Shown here in pieces: positions 6,512 through 15,445 of a stretch of 38,161 nt of DNA; the first letter of the stretch is position 1; the number at the start of each line of letters is the position of its first letter. The position numbers and the translations under genes are program-made. The notes under the pieces are model-generated. The model made no database searches. It was given only the letters and a program-made list of their open reading frames with translations, and was not told the DNA's origin. The stretch lies in NCBI GenBank assembly GCA_900755035.1, contig CAAEEZ010000012.1, positions 1 to 38,161 of the forward strand. Reading direction: 5' to 3'. The stretch is from Clostridia bacterium. Lineage in GTDB: Bacteria; Bacillota; Clostridia; Christensenellales; CAAEEZ01.

Positions 6512-7372
6512 CTATTTGAATAGTTTGTCGAACGCACCGTTTTCAAGGTCGGCAAGACAATAGATGTAGTCCATATGAGTGTACGCTTCTTCTAGGTTGT
6601 GCTTAGCAAGTTTCCAACCCTTGCCGTCGGTTACCCAAATGAAGTTGAAGTTGTCCATATTTTTAGAAGCAACGGACATAGCCGTGTTGTTTACAGCCGT
6701 TTCGTTTAGTTTCGAGCCACCGCTTGAATAGAAGTTTGTTTTGATTGCGTATATTACGTTGCCTTTTTTTACGACGAAGTCTATCCTTTTTGCAGCTTTG
6801 CTTTGTTTTGATACGGCAGATAGGTCAATATTAAATTTTTGTTCTATATCGCTAATATACATATCGCGAAATAGATTTTCGTTTTCAACTAGTCCCGTTT
6901 TTTCAAGATGTTCTTTTACGATGCTACCCATAAGGTTACCACCACGGTTTTTTCTGCCGTTGCTATCTAGCCCTACTTCAACGCCCGTAACGTAGTCTAC
7001 TAGACTAGCGACTAATTTGTTTTGCATAAGGTCGAATAAGCCTGTTTTTTCCATAAGCGTAACGTAATCGTCCACGTTACCGCCTTTTTTCTTAAAGTTG
7101 AAGTAAACGCTACCATTACCCGTGGTTACTTGTAACGTTTTGCTCCTAACTGCAAGTAAAAGTGGTATACATTTTACGGTTTTAGGGTAATCGTGTATAA
7201 TTTGCACGAATTCTTCCTTGATATTGTTAGAGCCGATAAGTGAATTTAGTATATTTAATTCCACTTTGAATTTATTTACGTTTTCGTATACTTTTTCAAA
7301 ATCCGTGTAGTAGTCGTAGCCGTAAATTCCTAGCGTGAACGTTTTAATCCATTCGTTAAAATTTTTTTTCAT
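6512..7372 (-). CDS. DpnII/MboI-family type II restriction endonuclease (GATC), probably catalytically altered
   Basis: 286 residues, close to full length for R.DpnII-type enzymes that cut before unmethylated GATC. Family landmarks: YYTDFEKVYENV near the N-terminus, ILNSLIGSNNI, LVDYVTGVEVGLDSNGRKNRGG (about 125-146), KRIDFVV, NFYSSGGSKLNET and WVTDGKGW. In the nuclease core I recall the family sequence as FDFVIK...IEVNFY; here Asp198 is kept but the Glu of IExNFY is Lys211 (AIKTNFY, a single G-to-A change), and the following ETARSYK-type segment reads ETAVNNT. Activity may be lost. The gene follows the methylase by 12 nt with RBS AGGAGGA, forming one operon. The extreme rarity of GATC in the window fits a history of this specificity. 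Confidence 0.85.
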   Translation of the reverse strand: MKKNFNEWIKTFTLGIYGYDYYTDFEKVYENVNKFKVELNILNSLIGSNNIKEEFVQIIHDYPKTVKCIPLLLAVRSKTLQVTTGNGSVYFNFKKKGGNVDDYVTLMEKTGLFDLMQNKLVASLVDYVTGVEVGLDSNGRKNRGGNLMGSIVKEHLEKTGLVENENLFRDMYISDIEQKFNIDLSAVSKQSKAAKRIDFVVKKGNVIYAIKTNFYSSGGSKLNETAVNNTAMSVASKNMDNFNFIWVTDGKGWKLAKHNLEEAYTHMDYIYCLADLENGAFDKLFK

Positions 7373-7384
7373 AGTGTCCTCCTA

Positions 7385-8446
7385 TTAGTTATATATCAGT
7401 AGTTCGCTGATTTTTCCTCTTTTTTTTGCTATGCTGTTGATACAGCGTTTTGCCTCTATTTTACGAATCGTGTAATCTCCGTATAATTTATGAAAGAAAT
7501 CGTCGGATTCGTCGGTGTTTTGAGGGTCCGAGTTGCTAAGTATAAATTTTGCACCTTTTTTATCTATATTTTTTATAAATTTTGCTAGTCGTATTTGTTC
7601 GTCGTCGTCGAAACTGTTGCTCGTGTACGAGTTGAAGTTGGCAGTTTTAGAAATAGGCCTATACGGCGGGTCTAGATATACTAGGGTGTTTTCGTCTATG
7701 TAGTCTAGCGATGCTGAGAAATCGGCGCATTTTATCGTAACGCCTTGTAGCGCTTTAGATACTAGCCTAAGATTAGCTTCGTCCAAAATTTTTGGGGATT
7801 TATATTCGCCCATAGGTACGTTAAAATCGCCTTTTTTATTTTCACGATATAATCCGTTAAAGCAGGTCTTATTCAAAAAAATAAATTCCGTTGCCTTTTG
7901 CACACGATTGCTATTTTTTATAGGCGTAGCGTTATATTCGTCCCTTATTTCGTAGTATTTACCTTTCCTTTGTTCCTGCGATAAGGAGTAGTATATAGTT
8001 TGAACGTTACTAAGCGACTCTATAAGCACGTCAATATCGTCACGAATTACCTTGTAGGTATTTATCAGTCCTTTGTTTACGTCGGAAATATATACGCTTT
8101 CTAAATTATGCGTTGCTAAAATTTCAAACAAAACTGCGCCGCTACCCACCATAGGTTCTACGTATTTTTTCAGCTTAAAATCTTCGTAACTATTGATTTG
8201 TTCGTGTACGTTTGCTAATAGTTGGCTTTTCCCACCTGCCCATTTAAGAAATGGTTTTGCTTCGTTTTCTTGTTGGGCTAGTTTTGTGCGAAGGTCGCTA
8301 GGTTTTTTAGCATTTTCGGGGATTAGCCATCTATTTTTGTTAAAAATCACGCCTTCTATTCTGTTTTGAGCACAAAGCAAAGCCACTCTGCGTTGGGATA
8401 TTCCCCATTTAAGCGCAGCTTGTTTTGCGGAAATATAATTTAGCAT
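7385..8446 (-). CDS. dam: DNA N6-adenine methyltransferase (Dam/DpnM type) with N-terminal helix-turn-helix
   Basis: 353 residues. The C-terminal 290 are a class-alpha (D12) adenine methylase predicted to methylate GATC: motif X FLKWAGGKSQL (66-76), the AdoMet-binding motif VEPMVGSGAV (96-105), and catalytic DPPY (259-262), with TCFNGLYREN in between as in DpnM/Dam. The first 50 residues are extra: YISAKQAALKWGISQRRV...NRWLIPENAKKP matches a MerR/excisionase-like HTH, perhaps for autoregulation or targeting. It is first in a two-gene operon with the GATC endonuclease, as needed for self-protection. Weak RBS (AAGG); consensus promoter at 8474-8502. Confidence 0.88.
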   Translation of the reverse strand: MLNYISAKQAALKWGISQRRVALLCAQNRIEGVIFNKNRWLIPENAKKPSDLRTKLAQQENEAKPFLKWAGGKSQLLANVHEQINSYEDFKLKKYVEPMVGSGAVLFEILATHNLESVYISDVNKGLINTYKVIRDDIDVLIESLSNVQTIYYSLSQEQRKGKYYEIRDEYNATPIKNSNRVQKATEFIFLNKTCFNGLYRENKKGDFNVPMGEYKSPKILDEANLRLVSKALQGVTIKCADFSASLDYIDENTLVYLDPPYRPISKTANFNSYTSNSFDDDEQIRLAKFIKNIDKKGAKFILSNSDPQNTDESDDFFHKLYGDYTIRKIEAKRCINSIAKKRGKISELLIYN

Positions 8447-8473
8447 AACGTACCTTAATTGTTTATTTATTTT

Positions 8474-8502
8474 ATTATATTATAATCTTATTACGATATC
8501 AA
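8474..8502 (-). promoter_or_regulatory. Promoter of the restriction-modification operon
   Basis: Reverse strand -35 TTGATA (8502-8497), 17-nt spacer, -10 TATAAT (8479-8474), start near 8467, about 20 nt before the methylase ATG. Confidence 0.7.
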
Positions 8503-8566
8503 GTTAAATATTAAAAAATATAATGAGCATTAAAAATTTTTATGTTATTAGTATAAATAAAATAAG

Positions 8567-8595
8567 TTGTATGCTTTTTTTCAAAGTGGTATAAT
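8567..8595 (+). promoter_or_regulatory. Promoter of the thioesterase gene (decides its start)
   Basis: -35 TTGTAT (8567-8572), 17-nt spacer, -10 TATAAT (8590-8595). Transcription would start near 8602. The in-frame TTG at 8567 therefore cannot be the initiator, and ATG 8615 is the first usable start. Confidence 0.7.
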
Positions 8596-8614
8596 GTGCG
8601 TAGGAGATAATATT

Positions 8615-9319
8615 ATGGCAATGAAATATAAAACCGAACTGACCTTATTTAATAGTTATTTTGACCTAAAAAATAGGCTAAGTCTAAAAGCTGTGCTTAG
8701 CATTTTTCAAGACGTTGCGTCTATTCACGCAGAAGAGATAGGCGTTGGCTACAAAACCTGCCTAGACAAAAATCTGTATTGGGTGCTTAGTAGGGTAAAA
8801 ATTGATATTATAAGAATGCCCGAAATAAACGAGGTGGTGTTTGTGGAAACGTGGCCACACGAAAAGGGCAAAATAGATTTTGATAGGGATATGCAAATTT
8901 TGGACGAAAACGGCAATACGCTAGTAAAGGCAACTTCTAAGTGGTGCGTTATAGATACGGTAAAAAGAGCGTTGCAAAAAGCGGACGACGTGAACTACAA
9001 CGGCGAATGTATAAAAGACGTATTGTACGAGGGCAAATTTACAAAAATAATCTTGCCAAAGGAAGAGTTTTCAAAATCGTTCGATTATACGGTAAGGTTT
9101 AGCGACCTTGACCACAACGGACATATGAATAATACTAATTACGCAAACCTAGTTGTATCGGCGATAGAGAACAAAAAAATATCGCATTTTGAGATAAACT
9201 TTATAAACGAACTAAAAGAGGGCGAAAAAATAGAGGTGGAGCATCGTATTACTGAAAACGGCGAATACGTGATAGGCAAAGAGGGCGAAAAAACGGTTTT
9301 TACCGCATTTACAAAATAG
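8615..9319 (+). CDS. Acyl-ACP thioesterase (double hotdog fold)
   Basis: 234 residues from ATG 8615, placed after AGGAG (RBS 9 nt upstream). It hydrolyses acyl-acyl-carrier-protein in the cytoplasm, releasing free fatty acids. Two hotdog repeats: the first (1-130) has YKTELTLFNSYFDLKNRL and LYWVLSRVKIDI; the second (about 140-234) holds the active-site region FSDLDHNGHMNNTNYANLV, with Asp, Asn and His spaced as in bacterial and plant FatA/FatB enzymes. No signal peptide. Single gene with its own promoter and a long terminator. The family call is confident; chain-length specificity cannot be read. Confidence 0.85.
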   Translation: MAMKYKTELTLFNSYFDLKNRLSLKAVLSIFQDVASIHAEEIGVGYKTCLDKNLYWVLSRVKIDIIRMPEINEVVFVETWPHEKGKIDFDRDMQILDENGNTLVKATSKWCVIDTVKRALQKADDVNYNGECIKDVLYEGKFTKIILPKEEFSKSFDYTVRFSDLDHNGHMNNTNYANLVVSAIENKKISHFEINFINELKEGEKIEVEHRITENGEYVIGKEGEKTVFTAFTK

Positions 9320-9346
9320 CCGTTAAAAATAAATAATAATTTTCTT

Positions 9347-9395
9347 AAAAAGATTTCAAAAAAAAATTTGTTTTTTTAAGAAATCTTTTTTTATT
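9347..9395 (+). terminator. Long terminator hairpin
   Basis: AAAAAGATTTC (9347-9357) pairs with GAAATCTTTTT (9380-9390), with an additional inner A-run/T-run stem and a T tail. Confidence 0.8.
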
Positions 9396-9409
9396 TTTTC
9401 AGGCGTATT

Positions 9410-9438
9410 TTGACAAGGCGTTTTTAGTATAGTAAAAT
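9410..9438 (+). promoter_or_regulatory. Promoter of the MMPL transporter gene
   Basis: -35 TTGACA (9410-9415), 17-nt spacer, -10 TAAAAT (9433-9438). The start near 9445 excludes the upstream TTG at 9443 as initiator. Confidence 0.75.
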
Positions 9439-9463
9439 TGTTTTGAAGAGAGTGGAGTGCGTT

Positions 9464-11824
9464 ATGAAAAAGTTTTGCAATTTTATAGTAGAAAAGGGAA
9501 AATGGTTTTTAGCGTTATTTTTAGTACTTACCATTGTGTTTGGAGTGCTGATTTTCTTTTGTAATATAAATTACGATATGACGGATTATTTACCTAAGGA
9601 CTCGGAAACTTTCGAGGCTATGGATACGATGTTCGACGAGTTCGGCGACGGTGGGTCTGCATCTATTATGATAAGCGATATCAATATGAAGGACGTATCG
9701 GCAATTCGTAAAGAGATGAGCCTAGTAAAGGGCGTAAGGCAGGTACTATGGATAGACAGCGCTTTGATGGAGTATTATCCTAACATAAAGGATATGGAAA
9801 TAACTTTTGGCGAGACAACTTTAACGATAGGGGAAATGTTCAAAACGCCGGAGGCCTTTGCAGATTTTATACTGAACAATTACGAATCGTTAATAGGTAC
9901 TTCGCTAATTCCCGAAGATATGATGGGTATGGTAGATATGATGATGGGGCAATTCTACAAGGAAGGCAACGCGCTTGTTCAAATCTTCTTTGAAGAAAAC
10001 GCTTACAGCAAAGTTACCGTGCACGCAATAGACGAATTAAAGGCGATAGTGGAAAACGCAGGCTACGAGCAAGCCCTTGGCGGAATGGCGGCTAGCGCAT
10101 ACGCTATGGAAACTATTATGGAAAGCGAGTTATTTAAGCTAGTGCTAATACTTGCACCGATTATAATAGGTTTGCTGTTTATGTTCACCACCTCTTACTT
10201 CGAGCCCGTTGCGTATATCGTGGTAATCGGTATAGCCGTAATTTTGAATATGGGTAGCAATATAATGATGAGTTCGGTATCATATCTTACCTTCTCGATA
10301 GCGGCGCTAATACAAGTTGCCGTATCTATGGACTACTCGATATTTATTATGCACAGATACAAGGAGTACAGGCGATTAGGTTACGACAAAAAGTCGGCGG
10401 CAAAAGAAGCGCTTTACAAGTCGCTTACGTCGGTATCGGCAAGTTCTTTAACTACGATAGCAGGCTTTGTCGCATTGGTATTTATGAGATATACGATAGG
10501 CGCTGATATAGGCTTAGTGCTTGCTAAGGGCGTACTGATGAGTTTGATTACAGCCTTTTTGTTTATGCCGGGATTTTTGGTGCTTTGCGACAAGCCGATT
10601 ATGAAGGGCGAACACAAACCTATTTGGCAAGCGATAAGCGATTGCTACGTTAAATCTAAGGCAAAAAGACTGAGAAAACGTAGGGCAAAAGAACTTGGCT
10701 ACTACGAAAATACCGATAAAATAGTAAGAGAATTAAAGGCTGAAAAGAGCAAAAAGAAGGAGCAAAAAGGTGGTAAGACGAGTAGGAATTTACTAAGATT
10801 ACGTTTCGTATTGCCCGTATTATTTATCGCCGTGTTAGCACCAGCGTTTTTTGCCCAAAGTGGAAACCACTTTATGTACGGCGAACTTGCCTCCTCGGGT
10901 GGCGACGGCAGTACGTTAATGATAGATAGGGCGAATATCGAAAGCGTATTCGGCAGTCAAAACAGCGTGGTAGTTTTGCTAAACAAAAAGCACGAGGACA
11001 AGGAACTTGAAATTGCAAACGAACTAATGAAAGTAGACAAGGTTTTGGCAGCGCAATGTATGTCGGTAATAGAAAACGCTCTTAACGGAATGCCGATACC
11101 GCAGTTTATGGAAAACCAATTTATAGGTAAAAACGACTATCGTATGATAGTGCTCGCAGTAGATACGGGCGAAGAGGACGAGGCGGCGTTTAAGGCGGTA
11201 GACGATATAAGGGCAGTAATGAAAACTCAGCTTGACGACGGCTACTACCTAATAGGTAACTCGGTAGTTGCAGAGGAACTGAAAGCAATCAACAACAAGG
11301 ACTACACCATTACTACTTCGCTTGCGCTACTATTTATATTTATTATATTGCTTATTACGTTCAAAGGGCTGGTGTTACCGCTTATTTTGGCGTTACTTAT
11401 CCAAGGCTCAATATGGATTGCAATGACGATTCCGTACTTTGCAAATATGCCTATCGTATTTTTAGGCTACTTAATAGTAAGTTGTTTCCAAATGGGCTGT
11501 ACGATAGACTACGGCATACTGTTCTCGAACAATTACCTAAGAAATAGGGAAACGGAAGATAAGTTTACGTCAGTTAAACTAGCCTTCAAGTCGTCGGTAG
11601 GGGCAATCAGTTTGTCGGCGGCAATTCTTATGACGGTAGGCTACGTGGTAGGTATTGCGGGTAGTATCCCAGCAACGTCGAATATAGGCTTGCTACTTGG
11701 AATAGGCGCAACGGTATCCTACTTCGTTATGACCTTCCTATTGCCGTTATTCCTAGTATTATTTGATAAACCTATTAGAAAAACGACCATAAGATTTAAG
11801 AAAAAGGAAAAGCAAGCAGACTAA
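9464..11824 (+). CDS. MMPL/RND-superfamily membrane exporter
   Basis: 786 residues from ATG 9464 (RBS GGAG, 6 nt spacing). Two equivalent halves, each with one N-terminal membrane helix, a large extracytoplasmic domain, then five helices: about 12 segments in all. Signature proton-relay motifs occur in both halves: AVSMDYSIFIMHRYKEYRR in the first and MGCTIDYGILFSNNYLRNRE in the second. The basic stretch AKRLRKRRAKEL and the Lys-rich KAEKSKKKEQKGGK lie in the cytoplasmic linker. Family members export lipids, glycolipids or antimicrobial compounds using proton motive force; the substrate here is unknown. Single gene, no TetR neighbour. The acidic first outer domain (YDMTDYLPKDSETF) is typical of Bacillota members. 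Confidence 0.88.
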   Translation: MKKFCNFIVEKGKWFLALFLVLTIVFGVLIFFCNINYDMTDYLPKDSETFEAMDTMFDEFGDGGSASIMISDINMKDVSAIRKEMSLVKGVRQVLWIDSALMEYYPNIKDMEITFGETTLTIGEMFKTPEAFADFILNNYESLIGTSLIPEDMMGMVDMMMGQFYKEGNALVQIFFEENAYSKVTVHAIDELKAIVENAGYEQALGGMAASAYAMETIMESELFKLVLILAPIIIGLLFMFTTSYFEPVAYIVVIGIAVILNMGSNIMMSSVSYLTFSIAALIQVAVSMDYSIFIMHRYKEYRRLGYDKKSAAKEALYKSLTSVSASSLTTIAGFVALVFMRYTIGADIGLVLAKGVLMSLITAFLFMPGFLVLCDKPIMKGEHKPIWQAISDCYVKSKAKRLRKRRAKELGYYENTDKIVRELKAEKSKKKEQKGGKTSRNLLRLRFVLPVLFIAVLAPAFFAQSGNHFMYGELASSGGDGSTLMIDRANIESVFGSQNSVVVLLNKKHEDKELEIANELMKVDKVLAAQCMSVIENALNGMPIPQFMENQFIGKNDYRMIVLAVDTGEEDEAAFKAVDDIRAVMKTQLDDGYYLIGNSVVAEELKAINNKDYTITTSLALLFIFIILLITFKGLVLPLILALLIQGSIWIAMTIPYFANMPIVFLGYLIVSCFQMGCTIDYGILFSNNYLRNRETEDKFTSVKLAFKSSVGAISLSAAILMTVGYVVGIAGSIPATSNIGLLLGIGATVSYFVMTFLLPLFLVLFDKPIRKTTIRFKKKEKQAD

Positions 11825-11900
11825 TTAGGTTATTGAAAGCAAAATATTTAGAGTATTAAATTGCTAGTATATTGCTTGAAAATACAATTTATATCATAAA

Positions 11901-11930
11901 AAAAGAAGGGTGTACCCCTTCTTTTATTTT
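11901..11930. terminator. Bidirectional terminator
   Basis: AAAAGAAGGG (11901-11910) with CCCTTCTTTT (11916-11925), flanked by A and T runs, between the convergent MMPL and AraC genes. The rest of 11825-12018 is AT-rich with nothing else visible. Confidence 0.8.
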
Positions 11931-12018
11931 GTAATTTTATTAAATGCGAAGTTAATTTATTTTTAGTAATACTTAATTTGGGATTGTGATTTTATGCTTA
12001 ATTAAAAAATAAACGTGC

Positions 12019-12765
12019 TTAACTCGGCTTGATTACTTGGTTTTTGTATTCCATCGGCGTTACGCCGTAGTATTTTTTGAAGGTCTCTATAAAATGTGTT
12101 TGAGAGCAAAAACCAAGATAGTAGGCAATCATAGTTTGTGAGTTTTTGCCAAGAAGTAAAGTTTTTGCCTCTTCCATTTTTTTGTGCGTTATATAGTCGG
12201 TAATAGTTACGCCAACTTGTTTTTTGAAAGATTTAGAAAGGTACGACGGGGAGTATCCCACTTCGCTAGACAGTTTGGATAGCGTAAGTTTTTCGTGTAA
12301 ATGCACGTCGATATAGTTTAGCAAATGATATATTTCGCTAGTGTATGCGCTGTGCTGTCTTTCTCGTACCATTTTAGTCAGTTTAAGGGCAATATCAGCA
12401 AGGAAAACGCCAATTTGCTCGGCGTCGTTTATTTCGTCGATAGCCATTATGTACGAGTCGGACATATTGTACGCCGTCATTTCGTCTAGCCCACCTTTTA
12501 TGGCAGACCTTGCGCCAAGAGTAATGCAACACACCGCCCAATATTTTGCTTGCCTAAGAGGGTCTTTTGACAATCTACCTACTACGATTTCCTTGTCAAA
12601 AAAAGACGTAAGCAATTTTTCCACCATTTCTACGTTGCCACTTTGTACGTAGGAATAAAAGGTGGTTTCTTCAAGATATTCAAAGTGCGCTATGCCTTCT
12701 TCACGCTGAGAAAATATCGGGTCGTCGCTTACTGATAATATTTTTAAGTTTAGATTTTTGTCCAT
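12019..12765 (-). CDS. AraC/XylS-family transcriptional regulator
   Basis: 248 residues. The C-terminal 100 form a double helix-turn-helix: IDVHLHEKLTLSKLSSEVGYSPSYLSKSFKKQVGV, then LGFCSQTHFIETFKKYYGVTPMEYK. The N-terminal 140 residues are not a cupin but the helical Bacillota type (VEKLLTSFF...DPLRQAKYWAVCCITLGARSAIKGG). It is divergent from the GH3 gene, with two 13-bp direct repeats in the gap, so it probably controls that gene in response to a sugar or glucoside. Oddity: no Shine-Dalgarno is visible, an in-frame TAA lies two codons upstream, and a TATAAT box ends 6 nt before the ATG, so the mRNA may be leaderless. Confidence 0.88.
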   Translation of the reverse strand: MDKNLNLKILSVSDDPIFSQREEGIAHFEYLEETTFYSYVQSGNVEMVEKLLTSFFDKEIVVGRLSKDPLRQAKYWAVCCITLGARSAIKGGLDEMTAYNMSDSYIMAIDEINDAEQIGVFLADIALKLTKMVRERQHSAYTSEIYHLLNYIDVHLHEKLTLSKLSSEVGYSPSYLSKSFKKQVGVTITDYITHKKMEEAKTLLLGKNSQTMIAYYLGFCSQTHFIETFKKYYGVTPMEYKNQVIKPS

Positions 12766-12801
12766 AGGTTAATTATACCACCAAAAAAAGCAAAATTCAG
12801 T

Positions 12802-12834
12802 AAAATTATGATATAAATAACAAAATTATGATAT
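12802..12834. promoter_or_regulatory. Direct repeats in the AraC-GH3 intergenic region
   Basis: AAAATTATGATAT occurs at 12802-12814 and 12822-12834, a period of 20 bp (about two helical turns), ending at a -35-like TTGTTT (12834-12839) for the GH3 gene. Tandem same-orientation sites next to the -35 are typical for AraC-type activators. Confidence 0.6.
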
Positions 12835-12886
12835 TGTTTACTTAATTACAATGATAAAATTATTAAAAAGCATTAGAGAGGGATAA

Positions 12887-15283
12887 ATGGATTACGAAAA
12901 AATATTAGCCGAAATGACGCTAGAAGAAAAGGCGTCTATGTGCTCGGGACTTACTTTTTGGAAAACGCAACCGATAAAAAGGCTTGGCGTACCTAGCGTA
13001 ATGGTAACGGACGGACCTAACGGCATAAGAAAAGAGAAGAAAACGGCAGGCACGAATATAATGCAAATTGCCGAAAAAGCCACTTGCTACCCACCGGAGT
13101 GTACCGTTGCTAATAGTTGGGATACGGATTTAACCGAAGAAATGGGCAAGGCTATTGCCGAAGAGGCTAAGGCAATGGGCGTAAGTACGGTGCTTGGTCC
13201 GGGTGTGAATATAAAGCGTAGTCCTTTGTGTGGTAGAAACTTCGAGTACTATTCAGAAGACCCGTATTTGTCGGGTAGAATGGGCGCAGCGTTCGTTCGT
13301 GGCGTGCAAAAAAACGGCGTTGGGGTAAGCGTAAAGCATTTTTGCGCAAACAACCAAGAATTTTTGCGTATGAGCATAGACACCATTGTGGACGAAAGAA
13401 CGCTTAGAGAGATATATCTACCTGCTTTTGAATATATAGTAAAAACCGAAAAGCCAATCACGGTAATGAGTAGTTACAACCAACTTAACGGGACGTTTAT
13501 GTCCGACAATAAAAGGCTACTTACCGATATTTTGCGAAAGGAATGGGGGTTTGACGGCATCGTTATGAGCGATTGGGGCGGTATGCACAACAGAGTAAAA
13601 GCGTTAGTTGCAGGTAACGACCTAGAAATGCCCGGAAATAAGGGATTTAACGATAAAAAAATAGTAAAAGCAGTTAAGAACGGCACGATAAGTGAAGCAG
13701 ATTTGGACAAGGCGGTTTTAAGGCTGTTGAAATTTGCTTACGAGGCAAAAGAAAGGGAAGAAGAAGCCTTGCCTAGTTACGAAAAACACAACGAAGTAGC
13801 ACGCAAAGTAGCGGAAAATTCGGCAGTTTTGCTTAAAAACGAAGGCGTATTGCCACTACGTGAAGATAAAAGCGTGGCGCTTATAGGACTTATGGCTAAA
13901 AAGGCAAGATATCAAGGCTCTGGTTCTAGCCACATAAATCCTACTAGGATAGTGTCGATATTTGATGCGTTTAGCGAAAGAGGCGTAGACTTTACCTTTG
14001 CAAAAGGGTACAAATTGCAGGGCGACGGATACAAAAAAAGCCTAATTAAACAGGCTGTGGAAGTGGCAAAAACTAAGGACGTGGCAGTGGTCGTAGTTGG
14101 GCTTACCGACGCATACGAAAGCGAAGGCTTTGATAGAAGCCATATAAATATGCCACCGTCGCATAGTTTGTTAATAAACGAAATAGCCAAGGTCAACCCG
14201 AACGTAGTAGTCGTTTTGGTTGGTGGCGCAGTTATGGACGTGGGCGAGTTCGAGCAGAGCGCAAAAGCAATACTTAACGTATATCTTGGTGGTCAAGAGG
14301 GCGGATACGCAACGCATAACTTATTATACGGCAAGGTAAATCCGTCGGGTAAACTTGCCGAAACGTACCCGTATCCCGAGGACTTGGGCTTGTCTAACAA
14401 ATACTTCCCTATGGGACCTAAGAGTGTGGAATACCGTGAAAGCGTTTACGTTGGATATAGGTATTTCGATATGGGTAGAAAGGTTAGGTATCCGTTTGGT
14501 TACGGCTTATCGTACACCACTTTCGAGTACGGCAAAGTAGAAGTATCCAAAACCACGTTTAACGAAGACGAGCAAGTTACCGTAAGGGTAAAAGTGAAAA
14601 ATACGGGCAAAACGGCGGGTAGCGAGATAGTTCAGCTTTACGTAACCGACGACGAAAGCACCGTATTTAGACCTAAACAAGAGTTAAAAGGCTTTACCAA
14701 ATTGCATCTAGATGCGGGCGAAGAAAAAGAAGCCGTATTCACTTTGGATTCAAGGGCGTTTGCTTATTACAATACCGAAATTAGTGGTTGGCACGTAGAA
14801 AGTGGAACGTTCACAATTAAAATAGGCGCATCGTCAAGGGACATTAAAGGCGAAGTAAAAGTAAATGTAAAATCGCTAAACGAAAACGCCAAAATGCCAC
14901 GCAAGGATGGGCTAGATTGCTATTACGACTTAAAGGACGAAATCAGCGAGGAGCAGTTCAAGATGCTGGGCGCAAAGGTTGTGGGCAACGAGCCGTACAA
15001 GGTGGGCACGATAACCGAAAATACCTCTTTGCAACAAAGCGTGGTTAGTAGGACGGGAAGATTTTTGTACAACGTGATTACTTTTGGTAGCAAAATAGTT
15101 GCAATCGGCGCTGAAAACCCCGAAATGATAACTAGGTCGGTAAAAGATATGCCACTTAGAAGTTTGTGTAATTACACGGGTGGCGTAGTCCCTGAGGAGT
15201 CCGTTCAAGGAATCGTGGATATGTGCAACAGGAAAAAAGGTGGCTTTAAGCGTGTGGTAAAAGGCTTTTTCAAAAGGAAATAA
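12887..15283 (+). CDS. Family 3 glycoside hydrolase (beta-glucosidase type)
   Basis: 798 residues, no signal peptide, so cytoplasmic. It hydrolyses terminal beta-linked sugars from imported oligosaccharides or glycosides. N-terminal barrel: VTDGPNGIRK, GPGVNIKRSPLCGRNFEYYSEDP, GVGVSVKHFCANNQE, and nucleophile Asp229 in GIVMSDWGG. Second alpha/beta domain: NSAVLLKNEGVLPL, GSGSSHINP, and GFDRSHINMP (probable acid/base region), GGAVMDV. Then YRYFDMGRKVRYPFGYGLSYT and a fibronectin III-like domain (about 555-655). The last roughly 130 residues are an extra helical region, as in many Clostridia GH3 enzymes. RBS GAGAGGG; own terminator. The divergent AraC gene and its repeats suggest substrate-induced expression. 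Confidence 0.9.
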   Translation: MDYEKILAEMTLEEKASMCSGLTFWKTQPIKRLGVPSVMVTDGPNGIRKEKKTAGTNIMQIAEKATCYPPECTVANSWDTDLTEEMGKAIAEEAKAMGVSTVLGPGVNIKRSPLCGRNFEYYSEDPYLSGRMGAAFVRGVQKNGVGVSVKHFCANNQEFLRMSIDTIVDERTLREIYLPAFEYIVKTEKPITVMSSYNQLNGTFMSDNKRLLTDILRKEWGFDGIVMSDWGGMHNRVKALVAGNDLEMPGNKGFNDKKIVKAVKNGTISEADLDKAVLRLLKFAYEAKEREEEALPSYEKHNEVARKVAENSAVLLKNEGVLPLREDKSVALIGLMAKKARYQGSGSSHINPTRIVSIFDAFSERGVDFTFAKGYKLQGDGYKKSLIKQAVEVAKTKDVAVVVVGLTDAYESEGFDRSHINMPPSHSLLINEIAKVNPNVVVVLVGGAVMDVGEFEQSAKAILNVYLGGQEGGYATHNLLYGKVNPSGKLAETYPYPEDLGLSNKYFPMGPKSVEYRESVYVGYRYFDMGRKVRYPFGYGLSYTTFEYGKVEVSKTTFNEDEQVTVRVKVKNTGKTAGSEIVQLYVTDDESTVFRPKQELKGFTKLHLDAGEEKEAVFTLDSRAFAYYNTEISGWHVESGTFTIKIGASSRDIKGEVKVNVKSLNENAKMPRKDGLDCYYDLKDEISEEQFKMLGAKVVGNEPYKVGTITENTSLQQSVVSRTGRFLYNVITFGSKIVAIGAENPEMITRSVKDMPLRSLCNYTGGVVPEESVQGIVDMCNRKKGGFKRVVKGFFKRK

Positions 15284-15351
15284 CGAACTTTCGCTATATA
15301 TTTTCGATATATACACGTTTTACTAACGTTGACATATTTATCACTAAATCT

Positions 15352-15377
15352 AAAAAGACCGATTAGTCGGTCTTTTT
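15352..15377 (+). terminator. Terminator of the GH3 gene
   Basis: AAAAAGACCGA (15352-15362), loop TTAG, TCGGTCTTTTTTT. Upstream 15284-15351 contains nothing else recognisable. Confidence 0.85.
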
Positions 15378-15445
15378 TTGAGTTAAATATTTTCTATTGT
15401 AATGTTAAATAGAATAAAATACTTTATAAAATATTTTATACACCA

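Noticed and set aside
8567..8614. Longer N-terminus for the thioesterase from TTG 8567
   Set aside because: The TTG is part of the -35 box and transcription should begin near 8602; ATG 8615 has a proper RBS.
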